A stretch of 64,000 nt of DNA, taken from positions 40,485 to 104,484 of the forward strand of contig JAJYDR010000001.1 in assembly GCA_021777285.1 (NCBI GenBank), written 5' to 3'. This DNA comes from Actinomycetes bacterium. Lineage in GTDB: Bacteria > Actinomycetota > Acidimicrobiia > Acidimicrobiales > RAAP-2. The translations under genes and the position numbers were made by a program. How positions within the stretch are numbered: position 1 is the first letter of the stretch; every line of letters begins with the position of its first letter. The notes under the pieces are model-generated. The model ran no database searches. It was not told where the DNA came from and worked only from the letters and a program-made list of their open reading frames with translations. Shown here one piece after another: positions 9,427-18,569 of the stretch.

Positions 9427-10272
9427 ATGATTGCGCGGGTGCCGGCCAGTTCGGCGAACTTGGGACCGGGCTTTGACACCCTGGCGGTGGCGCTGAATCG
9501 CTACGTCGAGGTCGACGTGCGCGAAGCCGACGAGTTCTCGATCACGACGAGCGGCTTCGGCGCGGGACGCTTCGACGACGAGGGCCACCTCGGTGCGACG
9601 GTGGCGGCGTCGGTCCTCGGGCACTGGCGCTTCGCGATTCGCGTGCACTCCGAGATCCCCGTCTCGCGGGGCCTGGGCTCGTCGGCGTCGCTCGCGCTCG
9701 CCGCGGCCGCGGCCGCGGGGGCGACCGACCCACTCGGCATCGCGGTTGCGATCGACGGTCACGCCGAGAACGCGGCCGCGTCGTGGCGCGGCGGTCTCGT
9801 GGCGGCCGGCGAGCGCGACGGGGACGTGGCCGTGGCCAGCCTCGCGCTCGACGACGCCTGGCGCTTCGTCGTGGTGGTGCCCGAGGTCGAGCTCGCCACG
9901 GCCGACGCGCGACGGGTCCTGCCCGCGCAAGTCCCCTTCGCCGACGCCGTGGCCAACCTGACCGCGCTCGGCCTGCTCATCGCCGGGCTCGCCGATCACC
10001 GCAACTTCACCCCGTGGTCGATGAGCGACCGGCTACACCAGCCCTACCGGTCGGCGTTGCTGCCCATCGCCGAGCCGATGCTCGAGGCGCTGCGGCGCGC
10101 GGGCGCGCTGGGGGCGTGCTGGTCGGGCGCTGGCTCGACGATGCTCGGCCTCGCGACCGTCGAGGCCGCCGACGCCGTCGCCGAGGGCGCTCGCCGCACC
10201 CTCACCGAGCACGGCGTGGCGGGTTCGGTCGAGATCCTCGAGGCCGACCGGATCGGAGCGGTCGTCACTTGA
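9427..10272 (+). CDS. thrB: Homoserine kinase
   Basis: A GHMP-family kinase of 281 residues that phosphorylates homoserine, committing it to threonine. The N-terminal motif PASSANLGPGFD and the ATP-binding PVSRGLGSSAS loop near residue 78 are intact, and GACWSGAGSTM is the third GHMP motif. ATG at 9427. thrA and thrC are not next to it. The stop codon overlaps the TTG start of an RhtA-like exporter, so kinase and exporter are probably made together. Confidence 0.93.
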   Translation: MIARVPASSANLGPGFDTLAVALNRYVEVDVREADEFSITTSGFGAGRFDDEGHLGATVAASVLGHWRFAIRVHSEIPVSRGLGSSASLALAAAAAAGATDPLGIAVAIDGHAENAAASWRGGLVAAGERDGDVAVASLALDDAWRFVVVVPEVELATADARRVLPAQVPFADAVANLTALGLLIAGLADHRNFTPWSMSDRLHQPYRSALLPIAEPMLEALRRAGALGACWSGAGSTMLGLATVEAADAVAEGARRTLTEHGVAGSVEILEADRIGAVVT

Positions 10273-11141
10273 CCCCAACGCTGTCGCGTCGGCGAACACT
10301 CGCCGGCGTCGCATTCCTCTTGGCGGGCACGACCACGATCCAGTGGTCGGCGGCCGTGGTGATGCCGGTCTTTGCGAAGATCGGCCCGTCGGCCTCGAGC
10401 GCGTGGCGCTTCTTCTTCGGCGCGCTCGCGCTGCTGGTCATCTCGCGGCCGAAGGTTCGGTCCTGGTCGAGGCACCAGTGGATCGGAGCGGCCGCCCTGG
10501 GCTCGTCGACCGCGTTCATGGGCTTTTGCTTCTATCAGGCGATCGCGCGGATACCACTCGGCACGGCGGTCGCGATCGAGTACCTGGGACCGTTCCTCGT
10601 CGCCGCTTTCTCGAAGCGCTCGGTGCGCCACTTCGTCTTCGTAGCCCTGGCGGGTGCGGGCGTGGTGGCCCTCGCGCGGCCGGGTGGGGGTGTGACGCTC
10701 GTCGGCGTGCTCTTCGCGCTCGGGTCTGGGGCGGGCTGGGCGGGCTACGCCTTCGCGTCGCACCGGGTCGGCGGCTCCATCGAAGGTTTCGGCGGACTCG
10801 CCGTCGCGATGTCGATCTCGGCGCTGGTGACCCTGCCCTTTGGTCTCGCCTCGGCCCACGAGCTCATTGCTAAGCCCTGGCTCGGCGGACGGATGGCGCT
10901 CGTTGGCGTGGCGGCGATCGCGCTCGGCTTCGGGATGGAGATGCAGGCGCTGCGCCGGATCAAACCCGGGGTGGTCAGTGTGCTCATCGCGCTCGATCCG
11001 GCCATCGCCTTCCTGATGGGCTGGCTGTTCATCGGCCAGGGGGTGTCGATCACCGACCTGGTGGGCCTCGCGTGCGTGGTCGGGGCGGGCGTCGGGGTGA
11101 CCTACGACGTCACCCGGGGTGTCGTGCCGATCGCTCAGTAG
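10269..11141 (+). CDS. EamA/DMT transporter, RhtA-like (threonine/homoserine exporter candidate)
   Basis: A ten-helix inner-membrane transporter of 290 residues from TTG at 10269, which overlaps the thrB stop as TTGA. Longer frames upstream are shadows of thrB. Two halves are visible. YQAIARIPLGTAVAIEYLGP in the first half and LRRIKPGVVSVLIALDPA in the second resemble the E. coli threonine/homoserine exporter RhtA more than generic EamA proteins. The overlap with homoserine kinase supports export of homoserine or threonine, though the substrate remains inference. Confidence 0.75.
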   Translation: MTPTLSRRRTLAGVAFLLAGTTTIQWSAAVVMPVFAKIGPSASSAWRFFFGALALLVISRPKVRSWSRHQWIGAAALGSSTAFMGFCFYQAIARIPLGTAVAIEYLGPFLVAAFSKRSVRHFVFVALAGAGVVALARPGGGVTLVGVLFALGSGAGWAGYAFASHRVGGSIEGFGGLAVAMSISALVTLPFGLASAHELIAKPWLGGRMALVGVAAIALGFGMEMQALRRIKPGVVSVLIALDPAIAFLMGWLFIGQGVSITDLVGLACVVGAGVGVTYDVTRGVVPIAQ

Positions 11142-11151
11142 GCTTGTGGGC

Positions 11152-12543
11152 GTGTCAACGCCCCGCACCTTCGCGATACACACCTTCGGCTGCCAGATGA
11201 ACGAGCACGACTCCGAGCGCCTGGCTGGACTCCTGGTCAACGAGGGTCTGGCGCCGGCGTCGAGCGAGGCCGAGGCCGACGTCGTGATCTTCAACACGTG
11301 CACGATTCGCGAGAACGCCGACCTCAAGCTCTACAGCGCCCTCGGGCACCTCAAGGCGGCCAAGGCCGCGCGGCCCTCGATGCAGATTGCCGTTGGCGGC
11401 TGCATGGCCCAGCATGAGCGGGGCCGGATTCTCGAGCGCGCTGGGTGGGTCGACGTCGTCTTTGGGACCCACAACCTGCACGAGGCGCCGGCGCTGTTGC
11501 GCCGGGCGCAGACCCAGGGCCCGATCGTGGACGTGGCCGACGCGCCCGACCCGGTGGTGAACCGCGACATGGCGCCCGCCCTCTCGGCGGTGCGCGAACT
11601 CCCGTGGGCCGCGTGGATGACGATCCAGACGGGCTGTGACAACTCCTGCAGCTACTGCATCGTGCCCGACGTGCGCGGCGGCGAGATCAGCCGGCCGCTG
11701 GCGGACCTCGTGGCCGAAGCGCAGATGCTCGCGGCGTCGGGGGTCACCGAGATCACGGTGCTCGGGCAGAACGTGAACTCCTACGGCCGGGACCTGACCA
11801 AGCGCCGGCCGCTCTTCGCCGAACTGCTGCGCTCCCTCGGCGAGGTCGAGGGCATCGAACGCATCCGATTCACGAGCCCCCACCCCAAGGACCTGCGGCC
11901 CGAGACCATCGCGGCCATGGCCGAGACCCCGTCGGTCTGCCCGCAGCTCCACCTGCCGCTGCAGTCGGGGTCGAACCGCGTGCTCCGGGCTATGCGGCGC
12001 GGCTACACCGCCGAGCGCTACCTCGAGCGACTGGCCGCGGCGCGCGTCTCGATACCCGACCTCGCCGTTTCGACCGACCTCATCGTGGGCTATCCCGGCG
12101 AGACCGAGGCGGACTTCGACGAGACGCTGGCCGTGGTCGCCGAGGCCGACTACGACTCCGCGTTCACCTTCATCTACTCGCCACGCGAGGGGACCCGGGC
12201 GGCCGCGATGACCGACGCGTTCGTGCCCGACGACGTCATCAAGGACCGGTTCGAGCGACTGAAGCTCGTGCTCGACCGGTCGGCGCTGCGCGCGCACGCC
12301 GCGCGCGAGGGACGACTCGAGGAGGTCCTGCTCGAGGGGCCGTCGCGGCGCTCGGCGGACCGGTGGTCGGGACGCACGCGCCAGGGCAAGCTGGTCCATG
12401 TCGACGCCGACGCCCAGATGCGCCCCGGCGCGCTCGTCGAGGTGCTGGTCGAGCACGGAGCGCCCTATCACCTCATGGGTCACGTGACCCGGGTGCTTCG
12501 CCCGCCTCGCCACAAGGTTCGCATCGCCCTCAGCGTCTCGTGA
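11152..12543 (+). CDS. miaB: tRNA-2-methylthio-N6-dimethylallyladenosine synthase
   Basis: A radical-SAM methylthiotransferase of 463 residues acting on A37 of tRNAs after MiaA. The N-terminal UPF0004 domain has its cluster cysteines in FGCQMN (C14), FNTCTI and GGCMAQ. The radical-SAM cysteines are in CDNSCSYC (C162, C166, C169). A C-terminal TRAM domain covers about residues 390-460. GTG at 11152 is chosen because it places the conserved PRTFAIHTFGCQMN at the N terminus; GTG at 11146 is an alternative. miaA follows with a 4-base overlap, pairing consecutive steps of one tRNA modification. Confidence 0.95.
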   Translation: MSTPRTFAIHTFGCQMNEHDSERLAGLLVNEGLAPASSEAEADVVIFNTCTIRENADLKLYSALGHLKAAKAARPSMQIAVGGCMAQHERGRILERAGWVDVVFGTHNLHEAPALLRRAQTQGPIVDVADAPDPVVNRDMAPALSAVRELPWAAWMTIQTGCDNSCSYCIVPDVRGGEISRPLADLVAEAQMLAASGVTEITVLGQNVNSYGRDLTKRRPLFAELLRSLGEVEGIERIRFTSPHPKDLRPETIAAMAETPSVCPQLHLPLQSGSNRVLRAMRRGYTAERYLERLAAARVSIPDLAVSTDLIVGYPGETEADFDETLAVVAEADYDSAFTFIYSPREGTRAAAMTDAFVPDDVIKDRFERLKLVLDRSALRAHAAREGRLEEVLLEGPSRRSADRWSGRTRQGKLVHVDADAQMRPGALVEVLVEHGAPYHLMGHVTRVLRPPRHKVRIALSVS

Positions 12544-13460
12544 ACCGGGTCGCGGTCGCGCTCGTCGGCGCCACCGCGTCGGGCAAGTCATCCCTCGCCC
12601 ACACCATCGCGAGCGCGAACGATCTCGCCATCGTCGCGGTCGACGCCATGACCGTCTACCGGGGGCTCGACATCGGCACCGCCAAGCCCACGGCCGCCCA
12701 GCAACGCGAGGTGCCCTATTACCTGCTGGATCTCGTCGAGCCGGACGAGGAGTTCACCGTCGCGAGGTTCCAGCGCGAGGCCCGGGCGGCGTCGGCGGCG
12801 ATCTGGTCCGAGGGGCGCCGGGCGATCTACGCGGGGGGCACCGGCCTGTACCAGCGCGCCGTGATCGACGACTACCAGATCCCCGGACGGTATCCCGACG
12901 TGCGGCGCTCGCTCGAGGCGCGCTGGGCCGCCGGCGAGGCGCTGCACGAGGAGTTGGCGATGCGCGACCCGCTGGCGGCGTCGCGGATGGAGCCGACCAA
13001 CGAGCGACGGGTCATTCGCGCGCTCGAGGTCACGATCGGCAGCGGCCGGCCGTTCTCCTCGTTCGGCCCGGGTCTGGCCCAGTACGGCCGGATCCGGATC
13101 GTCCAGGTCGGGCTGCGGGTCCCGATGGACGAGCTCGACCGTCGCATCGAGGCGCGGTTTCGCCAGTGGATGGACGAGGGACTGCTCGACGAGGTGCGCG
13201 GTCTCGCCGCGCGGCCCGGCGGACTGGGGCGCACCGCGCGACAGGCGGTGGGCTACCGCGAGCTGTTAGCGCACGTGGAAGGCGGCGTCGAACTCGAGCA
13301 GTGCGTGCGCGACGCCATCACCCACAGCCGTCGGCTGGCGCGCCGGCAGCGCTCGTGGTTCGAGCGCGATCCGCGCGTGGAATGGTTCGAGAGCCCCGAC
13401 GAGGCGGGCGAGCGCCTGGAACGCGTGCTGAACGGCCCCGACGGCTTCGTGCGAGAATGA
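12540..13460 (+). CDS. miaA: tRNA dimethylallyltransferase
   Basis: A 306-residue enzyme that transfers the dimethylallyl group to A37 of tRNAs reading UNN codons, giving MiaB its substrate. P-loop GATASGKS lies at residues 10-17 and DAMTVYRGLDIGTAKP follows. GGTGLY and a C-terminal HSRRLARRQRSWF region are also typical. The GTG start at 12540 overlaps the miaB stop as GTGA. Four bases separate its stop from the dapF start. Confidence 0.95.
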   Translation: MNRVAVALVGATASGKSSLAHTIASANDLAIVAVDAMTVYRGLDIGTAKPTAAQQREVPYYLLDLVEPDEEFTVARFQREARAASAAIWSEGRRAIYAGGTGLYQRAVIDDYQIPGRYPDVRRSLEARWAAGEALHEELAMRDPLAASRMEPTNERRVIRALEVTIGSGRPFSSFGPGLAQYGRIRIVQVGLRVPMDELDRRIEARFRQWMDEGLLDEVRGLAARPGGLGRTARQAVGYRELLAHVEGGVELEQCVRDAITHSRRLARRQRSWFERDPRVEWFESPDEAGERLERVLNGPDGFVRE

Positions 13461-13464
13461 GTCT

Positions 13465-14232
13465 GTGACACTCCGCTACCTCCAAAAATGGCACGGTGCC
13501 GGCAACGACTTCCTCGTCGAGGTGATCGAGCACGGCACGGCGCCCTGGTGGGACGCCGCGCACGCGCGCGCGGTGTGCGACCGGTCCACGGGCGTCGGCG
13601 CCGACGGGCTGCTGCTCGCGACGGTCGGCTCGGACGTGACGATGGTGCTCTACAACGCCGACGGGAGCCGGGCGGAGATGTCGGGCAACGGCATCCGCTG
13701 CCTGGCGGCCGCCGTTCGCCGGTCGACGCGCGGCACGTGGGACGCGCTCGACGTCGTGACCGACGCCGGCGTGCGCCGGGTAACACTCACCGGCGACCGA
13801 GACGAGGGTGCGGGCAGCGTGGCGATGGGTGCGGTCACCACGGGGCCCGGTCCGGCGGGGACCCTCGGGGTCGCCTCCGTCGGCAACCCGCACGTGGTGG
13901 TCGTGGACGACCCGGCCTGGACTATCGAGGACCGGACCAGGCTCGCGAGCGCCTGGTCCGACGACCTGGGCGGGGCGAACGTGGAGTTCATCACGCCTGT
14001 GGATTCGCAACGAATCGAGCTGCGCGTGTTTGAGCGCGGTGTCGGCTGGACGCAGGCCTGCGGCACCGGCAGCTGCGCGGTGGCGGCGGTCGCGCGCTCA
14101 CACGGTCTCTGCGGTGACGCGGTGACGATCGGCAATCCCGGCGGGGACCTCACGGTGCGCCTGGACGGCGACCAGGCCACGCTCGGCGGACCGGTCCAGT
14201 TCGTCGCCAACGTCGAGTGGCGCGCGACTTGA
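13465..14232 (+). CDS. dapF: Diaminopimelate epimerase
   Basis: A cofactor-free two-base epimerase of 255 residues converting LL- to meso-diaminopimelate, the form used for peptidoglycan and lysine. The two catalytic cysteines are C79 in MSGNGIRCLA and C199 in ACGTGSCAVAA. The N terminus KWHGAGNDFLV is the usual substrate-binding segment. GTG start at 13465. Its 3' end overlaps hflX. It is followed closely by dapC, dapD and dapE. Confidence 0.95.
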   Translation: MTLRYLQKWHGAGNDFLVEVIEHGTAPWWDAAHARAVCDRSTGVGADGLLLATVGSDVTMVLYNADGSRAEMSGNGIRCLAAAVRRSTRGTWDALDVVTDAGVRRVTLTGDRDEGAGSVAMGAVTTGPGPAGTLGVASVGNPHVVVVDDPAWTIEDRTRLASAWSDDLGGANVEFITPVDSQRIELRVFERGVGWTQACGTGSCAVAAVARSHGLCGDAVTIGNPGGDLTVRLDGDQATLGGPVQFVANVEWRAT

Positions 14233-15509
14233 CCTACATCCCCTCGACACTCATCGATCGCACGTTTCGCGAGCGGATCGTGCTCGTGGGTGTGCAGTTC
14301 CCCGGCGTCAGCGCGGTCGAGCTCGACCGTCAGCTCGACGAGCTCGCGCTGCTCGTGGACACGGCCGGCGCGGACGTCGTCGCGCGGGTCGTCCAGCGGC
14401 GCGATGCGCCCGACCCCGCGACGTTCCTCGGCTCGGGCAAGGTCAGTGAACTGCGCGAGATCTGCCTCGCCGTCGACTCGGACACCGTCGTCTTTGAGCA
14501 CGCGCTTTCGCCGGCCCAGCAGCGCAACCTCGAGAAGATCCTCGGTCGCACCGCGATCGACCGGACGGCGGTGATCCTGGACATCTTCGCCCAGAACGCC
14601 CGTACCCCCGAGGGCAAGGCCCAGGTCGAGCTGGCGCTGCTGCAGTACCGGCTGCCGCGCCTGCGCCGAGCCGGGGGATCGCTCTCCCAGCAGGCGGGCG
14701 GCATCGGCACGCGCGGTCCCGGTGAGACCCAGCTCGAGGTCGACCGCCGCCGCCTGGTGCACCGGATCCACCGCATCCGCACCGAGCTCAAGGAGATCGA
14801 CCGCACGCGCGGCATCCAGCGGCAGGGGCGCGACCGCGGGCGGCACCGCGAGATCACCCTGGTCGGCTACACCAACGCCGGCAAGTCCTCGATGCTCAAC
14901 GCCCTGACCGACGCCGACGTCGGCGTCGAGGACCGGCTGTTCGCCACCCTCGATCCGCGCACCCGACAGCGCCAGCTGCCCGGCGGGGAGACGGTGCTCG
15001 TGACCGACACCGTCGGGTTCATCTCCAACCTGCCCCACGAGTTGGTCGAGGCCTTTATGAGCACGCTTCGCTCCGTGCAGCTGGCCGACCTGCTGGTGCA
15101 CGTCGTCGACGCCTCCAGCGAGAACGCCGAGGAGCAGATCACCGCGGTGCACGAGGTCCTCGGGACGATCGGGGCCGATCACGTGCCCGAGCTGCTCGTG
15201 CTCAACAAGTCCGACGCCCCGGGCTCGCGCGCCCGGGACTTGGCCAAGCTCTATCCGGGCAGCGTCTACGCCTCGGCGCTGACGGGCGAGAACCTCGACG
15301 CGGTCGTCGAGGCGATCGGCCAGCGTCTGCGCGTCGAGGACCGCACGATCACCGTGCGTTTCCCGCTCGACCGAGGCGACATGGTCGCCGCGGCGCACCG
15401 CGAGGGCGACGTCCTCGAGACCACCGTCGAGGACGACGCCGTGGTCATGCGCATCGCCCTGGACCCGGTGGGGGCCGCGCGCTTTGCGCAGTGGCGGGTG
15501 AAACCATGA
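14217..15509 (+). CDS. hflX: Ribosome-associated GTPase HflX
   Basis: A translation-factor GTPase that splits stalled or stress-damaged ribosomes. The N-terminal HflX domain carries RRDAPDPATFLGSGKV and ARTPEGKAQVELALLQYRLP, and the Gly-rich loop SQQAGGIGTRGPGE follows. The G domain has GYTNAGKSS (G1), DTVGFI (G3) and NKSD (G4). The start is uncertain: GTG at 14217 overlaps dapF by 16 bases, while TTG at 14229 would give the 4-base overlap common in this operon. Its stop overlaps the dapC start as ATGA. It is embedded among dap genes without an obvious metabolic link. Confidence 0.93.
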   Translation: MARDLTYIPSTLIDRTFRERIVLVGVQFPGVSAVELDRQLDELALLVDTAGADVVARVVQRRDAPDPATFLGSGKVSELREICLAVDSDTVVFEHALSPAQQRNLEKILGRTAIDRTAVILDIFAQNARTPEGKAQVELALLQYRLPRLRRAGGSLSQQAGGIGTRGPGETQLEVDRRRLVHRIHRIRTELKEIDRTRGIQRQGRDRGRHREITLVGYTNAGKSSMLNALTDADVGVEDRLFATLDPRTRQRQLPGGETVLVTDTVGFISNLPHELVEAFMSTLRSVQLADLLVHVVDASSENAEEQITAVHEVLGTIGADHVPELLVLNKSDAPGSRARDLAKLYPGSVYASALTGENLDAVVEAIGQRLRVEDRTITVRFPLDRGDMVAAAHREGDVLETTVEDDAVVMRIALDPVGAARFAQWRVKP

Positions 15510-16636
15510 GCTTCACCCCGCCGCCGTACCCCTACGAACGACTCGACGGCATCAAGCGCATCGCGAGCGCCCACGAGGGCGGCGCGATCGACTGCTCGAT
15601 CGGCACGCCGATCGATCCGCCGCCCGCGGTGGTGCTCGAGGAGCTCGCCCGTGGTGCGGGCGCTCGCGGGTACCCGCCGTCGGCTGGAACGGGGGACTTT
15701 CGCCGCAGCGTCAGTGCCTGGCTCGCGGACCGCTTCGACGTGGAGGTCGGGCCGGGCGACCTCGCCGCGTGCGTGGGCACCAAGGAGTTCGTGGCCTCCC
15801 TCGCCGGCTACCTGCACCTGCGCAGCCCGGAGCGCGACACCGTCTTGTACCCGGCGATCAGCTACCCGACGTACGCGATGGGCGCGACGCTGGCCGGCCT
15901 GCGCGCGGTGCCCGTGCCCGTTGGCGACGACGGCATGGACCTGGCGAGCATCGACGCCAGCGACGTGCGACGCGCGCTCGTGCTCTGGAGCAATTCGCCG
16001 TCGAATCCGACGGGCGCGCTCGAGGACCTCGAGCGCGTCGCGGCCTGGGGCCGGCGCAACGAGGTGCTCGTCGCGAGCGACGAGTGCTACGCCGCCTTCA
16101 CGTGGAAGGGCGAGGCGGCGTCGATCCTGCGCACCGGGTTGACGGGTGTCCTCGCGGTCCATTCCGCGTCCAAGCGATCGAACCTGGCGGGGCTGCGCGT
16201 CGGCTTCTACGCCGGCGACCCCGAGGTCGTTGCCTACCTGCGCCTGGTGCGCCAGCACGCCGGCCTGATGGTGCCCGGACCGGTCCAGGCCGCGGCGGCG
16301 GTCGCGTACGGCGACGAGACGCACGTCGTCGAGCAGCGCGCCCGCTACCTCGAGCGTCTGCGGACGCTGTCGACCGCGCTGACCGGCTACGGCGTGGAGG
16401 CGCCCCTACCCGACGGCGGCTTCTACCTCTGGTGCCGACAGCCGGGACTGGACGGGTGGGCGCTCGCCGAGCGGCTCGCCGAGGTCACGGGCATCGTGTC
16501 GAGCCCGGGCGAGCTCTACGGCGACGCGGGCGCGCCCTACGTGCGCATCGCGGTGGTCCAGCCGACCGAGCGCATCGAGCTCGCCGCCGAACGACTCGCC
16601 AGCGCGAATTGGCCCGACGGTACGATGAAGCCATGA
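15506..16636 (+). CDS. dapC: Succinyldiaminopimelate transaminase
   Basis: A fold-type I PLP aminotransferase of 376 residues converting N-succinyl-2-amino-6-ketopimelate to N-succinyl-LL-diaminopimelate. The PLP lysine is near residue 223 in SASKRSNLAGLR. WSNSPSNPTGA and the terminal VRIAVVQP also fit. The start is ATG 15506, overlapping the hflX stop as ATGA, and the next gene dapD starts the same way. Position directly before dapD and dapE gives the specific function, since sequence alone would allow other class I/II aminotransferases. Confidence 0.9.
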   Translation: MSFTPPPYPYERLDGIKRIASAHEGGAIDCSIGTPIDPPPAVVLEELARGAGARGYPPSAGTGDFRRSVSAWLADRFDVEVGPGDLAACVGTKEFVASLAGYLHLRSPERDTVLYPAISYPTYAMGATLAGLRAVPVPVGDDGMDLASIDASDVRRALVLWSNSPSNPTGALEDLERVAAWGRRNEVLVASDECYAAFTWKGEAASILRTGLTGVLAVHSASKRSNLAGLRVGFYAGDPEVVAYLRLVRQHAGLMVPGPVQAAAAVAYGDETHVVEQRARYLERLRTLSTALTGYGVEAPLPDGGFYLWCRQPGLDGWALAERLAEVTGIVSSPGELYGDAGAPYVRIAVVQPTERIELAAERLASANWPDGTMKP

Positions 16637-17457
16637 CGACCCTGGCGAATCGAATCGACGCGTGGTACGAGCAGATTGCCACGCTCACCCCCGAAAACGT
16701 CGAGGCGCGCCGCGACGTCGAGCTCGCCATCACCATGCTCGACGACGGGCAGATCCGGGTCGTGGACGTCGCGCCCGGCGGTGAGGTCACGGTTCACGAA
16801 TGGGTGCGCCGCGCGATCCTGCTGCTCTTTCGCTTGCGCGGCATGGAACGCAGCGAGGTCGGACCTTTTGAGTATCTCGACAAACTCGAGCTGAAGCACG
16901 ACTACGAGCGCCGCGGTGTACGCGTCGTGCCCGGCGCGTCGGCCCGGCGTGGCAGCTATCTCAGCCCCGGGGTCATCCTCATGCCGAGCTACGTGAACAT
17001 CGGCGCGTGGATCGGGCCGGGGACGATGGTCGACACCTGGGCGACCGTCGGCAGCTGCGCGCACATCGGGGCCAACGTCCACTTGGCCGGCGGGGTCGGC
17101 ATTGGCGGCGTGCTCGAGCCGGCCAACGCCGTGCCGGTCGTCATCGAGGACGACGCGTTCATCGGCAGCCGGTGCATGGTCGTCGAGGGCGCCCGGGTCG
17201 GTCGCGGCTCGGTGCTCGGCGCTGGGACAATCCTCAACCCGTCGATTCCCGTGATCGACGCGGCAACGGGCGAGGAGGTCTCGCGCGGACACGTACCCGA
17301 CTTTTGCGTGGCCGTGTCGGCGAGTCGGCGCCGCGAGTTCCCTGGTGGGGAGTTCTACCTGCCCTGCGTCTTGATCATCCGCCGGCTGAGCGAGGGCGAG
17401 CGTCACGACAAGGTCGCCCTTAACCAGGTGCTGCGCGAGCACGGAGTCGCTACGTGA
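16633..17457 (+). CDS. dapD: Tetrahydrodipicolinate N-succinyltransferase
   Basis: A trimeric left-handed beta-helix acyltransferase of 274 residues. It succinylates tetrahydrodipicolinate with succinyl-CoA. An N-terminal helical domain is followed by hexapeptide repeats (about residues 95-200: GVILMPSYVNIGAWIGPGTM, then GSCAHIGANVHLAGGVGIGG). The sequence resembles the form common in proteobacteria rather than the longer mycobacterial DapD, which is notable in an actinobacterial context. ATG 16633 overlaps the dapC stop, and its own stop overlaps the dapE start. Confidence 0.93.
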   Translation: MTTLANRIDAWYEQIATLTPENVEARRDVELAITMLDDGQIRVVDVAPGGEVTVHEWVRRAILLLFRLRGMERSEVGPFEYLDKLELKHDYERRGVRVVPGASARRGSYLSPGVILMPSYVNIGAWIGPGTMVDTWATVGSCAHIGANVHLAGGVGIGGVLEPANAVPVVIEDDAFIGSRCMVVEGARVGRGSVLGAGTILNPSIPVIDAATGEEVSRGHVPDFCVAVSASRRREFPGGEFYLPCVLIIRRLSEGERHDKVALNQVLREHGVAT

Positions 17458-18503
17458 CGCGGCTGGACCGCGTGATGGAGCTGGTGCGAATCGATTCGGT
17501 CAGCGGCGGTGAAGCGGCACTCGCCGACTACGTAGCCGCTCGACTGTCGACCAATCCCCGCCTCGAGGTGGAGCGGGTGGGCGACAACGTGGTGGGCCGC
17601 ACAGCGGGAACGCACGCGACACGCCTGATTATCGCGGGGCACCTCGACACTGTTCCGGGGGACCCGCAACGAGCCCGCATCGAAGCCGACTCGCTGATCG
17701 GACTCGGCGCGTGCGACATGAAGGGGTCCTTGTCGGTGATGTTGGACCTCGCGTGCGCCGACGTGGCGCACCCTGTCGAGCTGACCTGGGTGTTCTACGC
17801 GCGCGAGGAGATCGCGCGCTCCGAGTCGGGTCTGCGCGAGTTGATCGAGCTGCGTCCCGACCTCGTGCAAGGTGACGTCGCGGTGCTTGGCGAACCGACC
17901 GGCGGTGTCGTCGAAGTCGGCTGCCAGGGCACGATGCGGGTGCTAGTGACCATGGCCGGCGTCCGTGCGCACACCGCCCGGCCGTTCATGGGCGTAAACG
18001 CCGTCCATCGCCTTGGTGCGGTCATCGCGCGGGTCGCCGATTACGTGCCGCGCGTCGTCGCAATCGGGGGCGTGGAGTTCACTGAGCAGATGCAGGTCGT
18101 GATGGTCGACGGAGGCGTTGCGGGCAACGTCGTTCCCGACGTCGCGCACTGTGTCATCAACTACCGCTTCGCCCCGGATCGATCGTCGAGCGAGGCCGAG
18201 TCGGCGCTGCGCAGTTTCCTCGCGCCGGTTATCGGCGACACGGACTCGGTCGAAGTGCAGGACTGGGCGCCGGCAGGGTCACCCGATCTGGACCTGGCGT
18301 TGCTCGCAACGCTCGAGACGCTCTCGGGAAGTGCCGCTCGTGCGAAGGTGGGCTGGACGGACGTCGCCACCTTTCAGGAGTTCGGCGTCCCCGCCGTGAA
18401 CTTCGGTGCCGGTGACCCACTGCTCGCGCACCACCCCGACGAGCGCGTGACCGAGGGGGAGTTGGAGCAGTTCGCTCAGGTGCTCAGCGCCTGGATTGGC
18501 TAA
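17454..18503 (+). CDS. dapE: Succinyl-diaminopimelate desuccinylase
   Basis: An M20-family zinc aminoacylase of 349 residues that removes succinate to release LL-diaminopimelate for DapF. The metal motif GHLDTVPG (His near residue 63), GLGACDMKGSLSVML and the catalytic Glu pair in FYAREE are present, with a dimerisation insert around residues 165-280. GTG 17454 overlaps the dapD stop. It is the last gene of the plus-strand dap block and converges on lexA. Confidence 0.93.
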   Translation: MTRLDRVMELVRIDSVSGGEAALADYVAARLSTNPRLEVERVGDNVVGRTAGTHATRLIIAGHLDTVPGDPQRARIEADSLIGLGACDMKGSLSVMLDLACADVAHPVELTWVFYAREEIARSESGLRELIELRPDLVQGDVAVLGEPTGGVVEVGCQGTMRVLVTMAGVRAHTARPFMGVNAVHRLGAVIARVADYVPRVVAIGGVEFTEQMQVVMVDGGVAGNVVPDVAHCVINYRFAPDRSSSEAESALRSFLAPVIGDTDSVEVQDWAPAGSPDLDLALLATLETLSGSAARAKVGWTDVATFQEFGVPAVNFGAGDPLLAHHPDERVTEGELEQFAQVLSAWIG

Positions 18504-18546
18504 CAGTCCGACGCCGAGCCTGTAGGGGGGGGTCGATCGCGAACCG

Positions 18547-18562
18547 GTCGCCACTGGGCGAC
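18547..18562. terminator. Weak hairpin between convergent dapE and lexA
   Basis: A perfect 6-bp stem (GTCGCC / GGCGAC) with loop ACTG sits in the 66-base gap between the converging dapE and lexA stops. There is no T-tract, so it is only a possible bidirectional termination element. Confidence 0.25.
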
Positions 18563-18569
18563 GCTGCCG

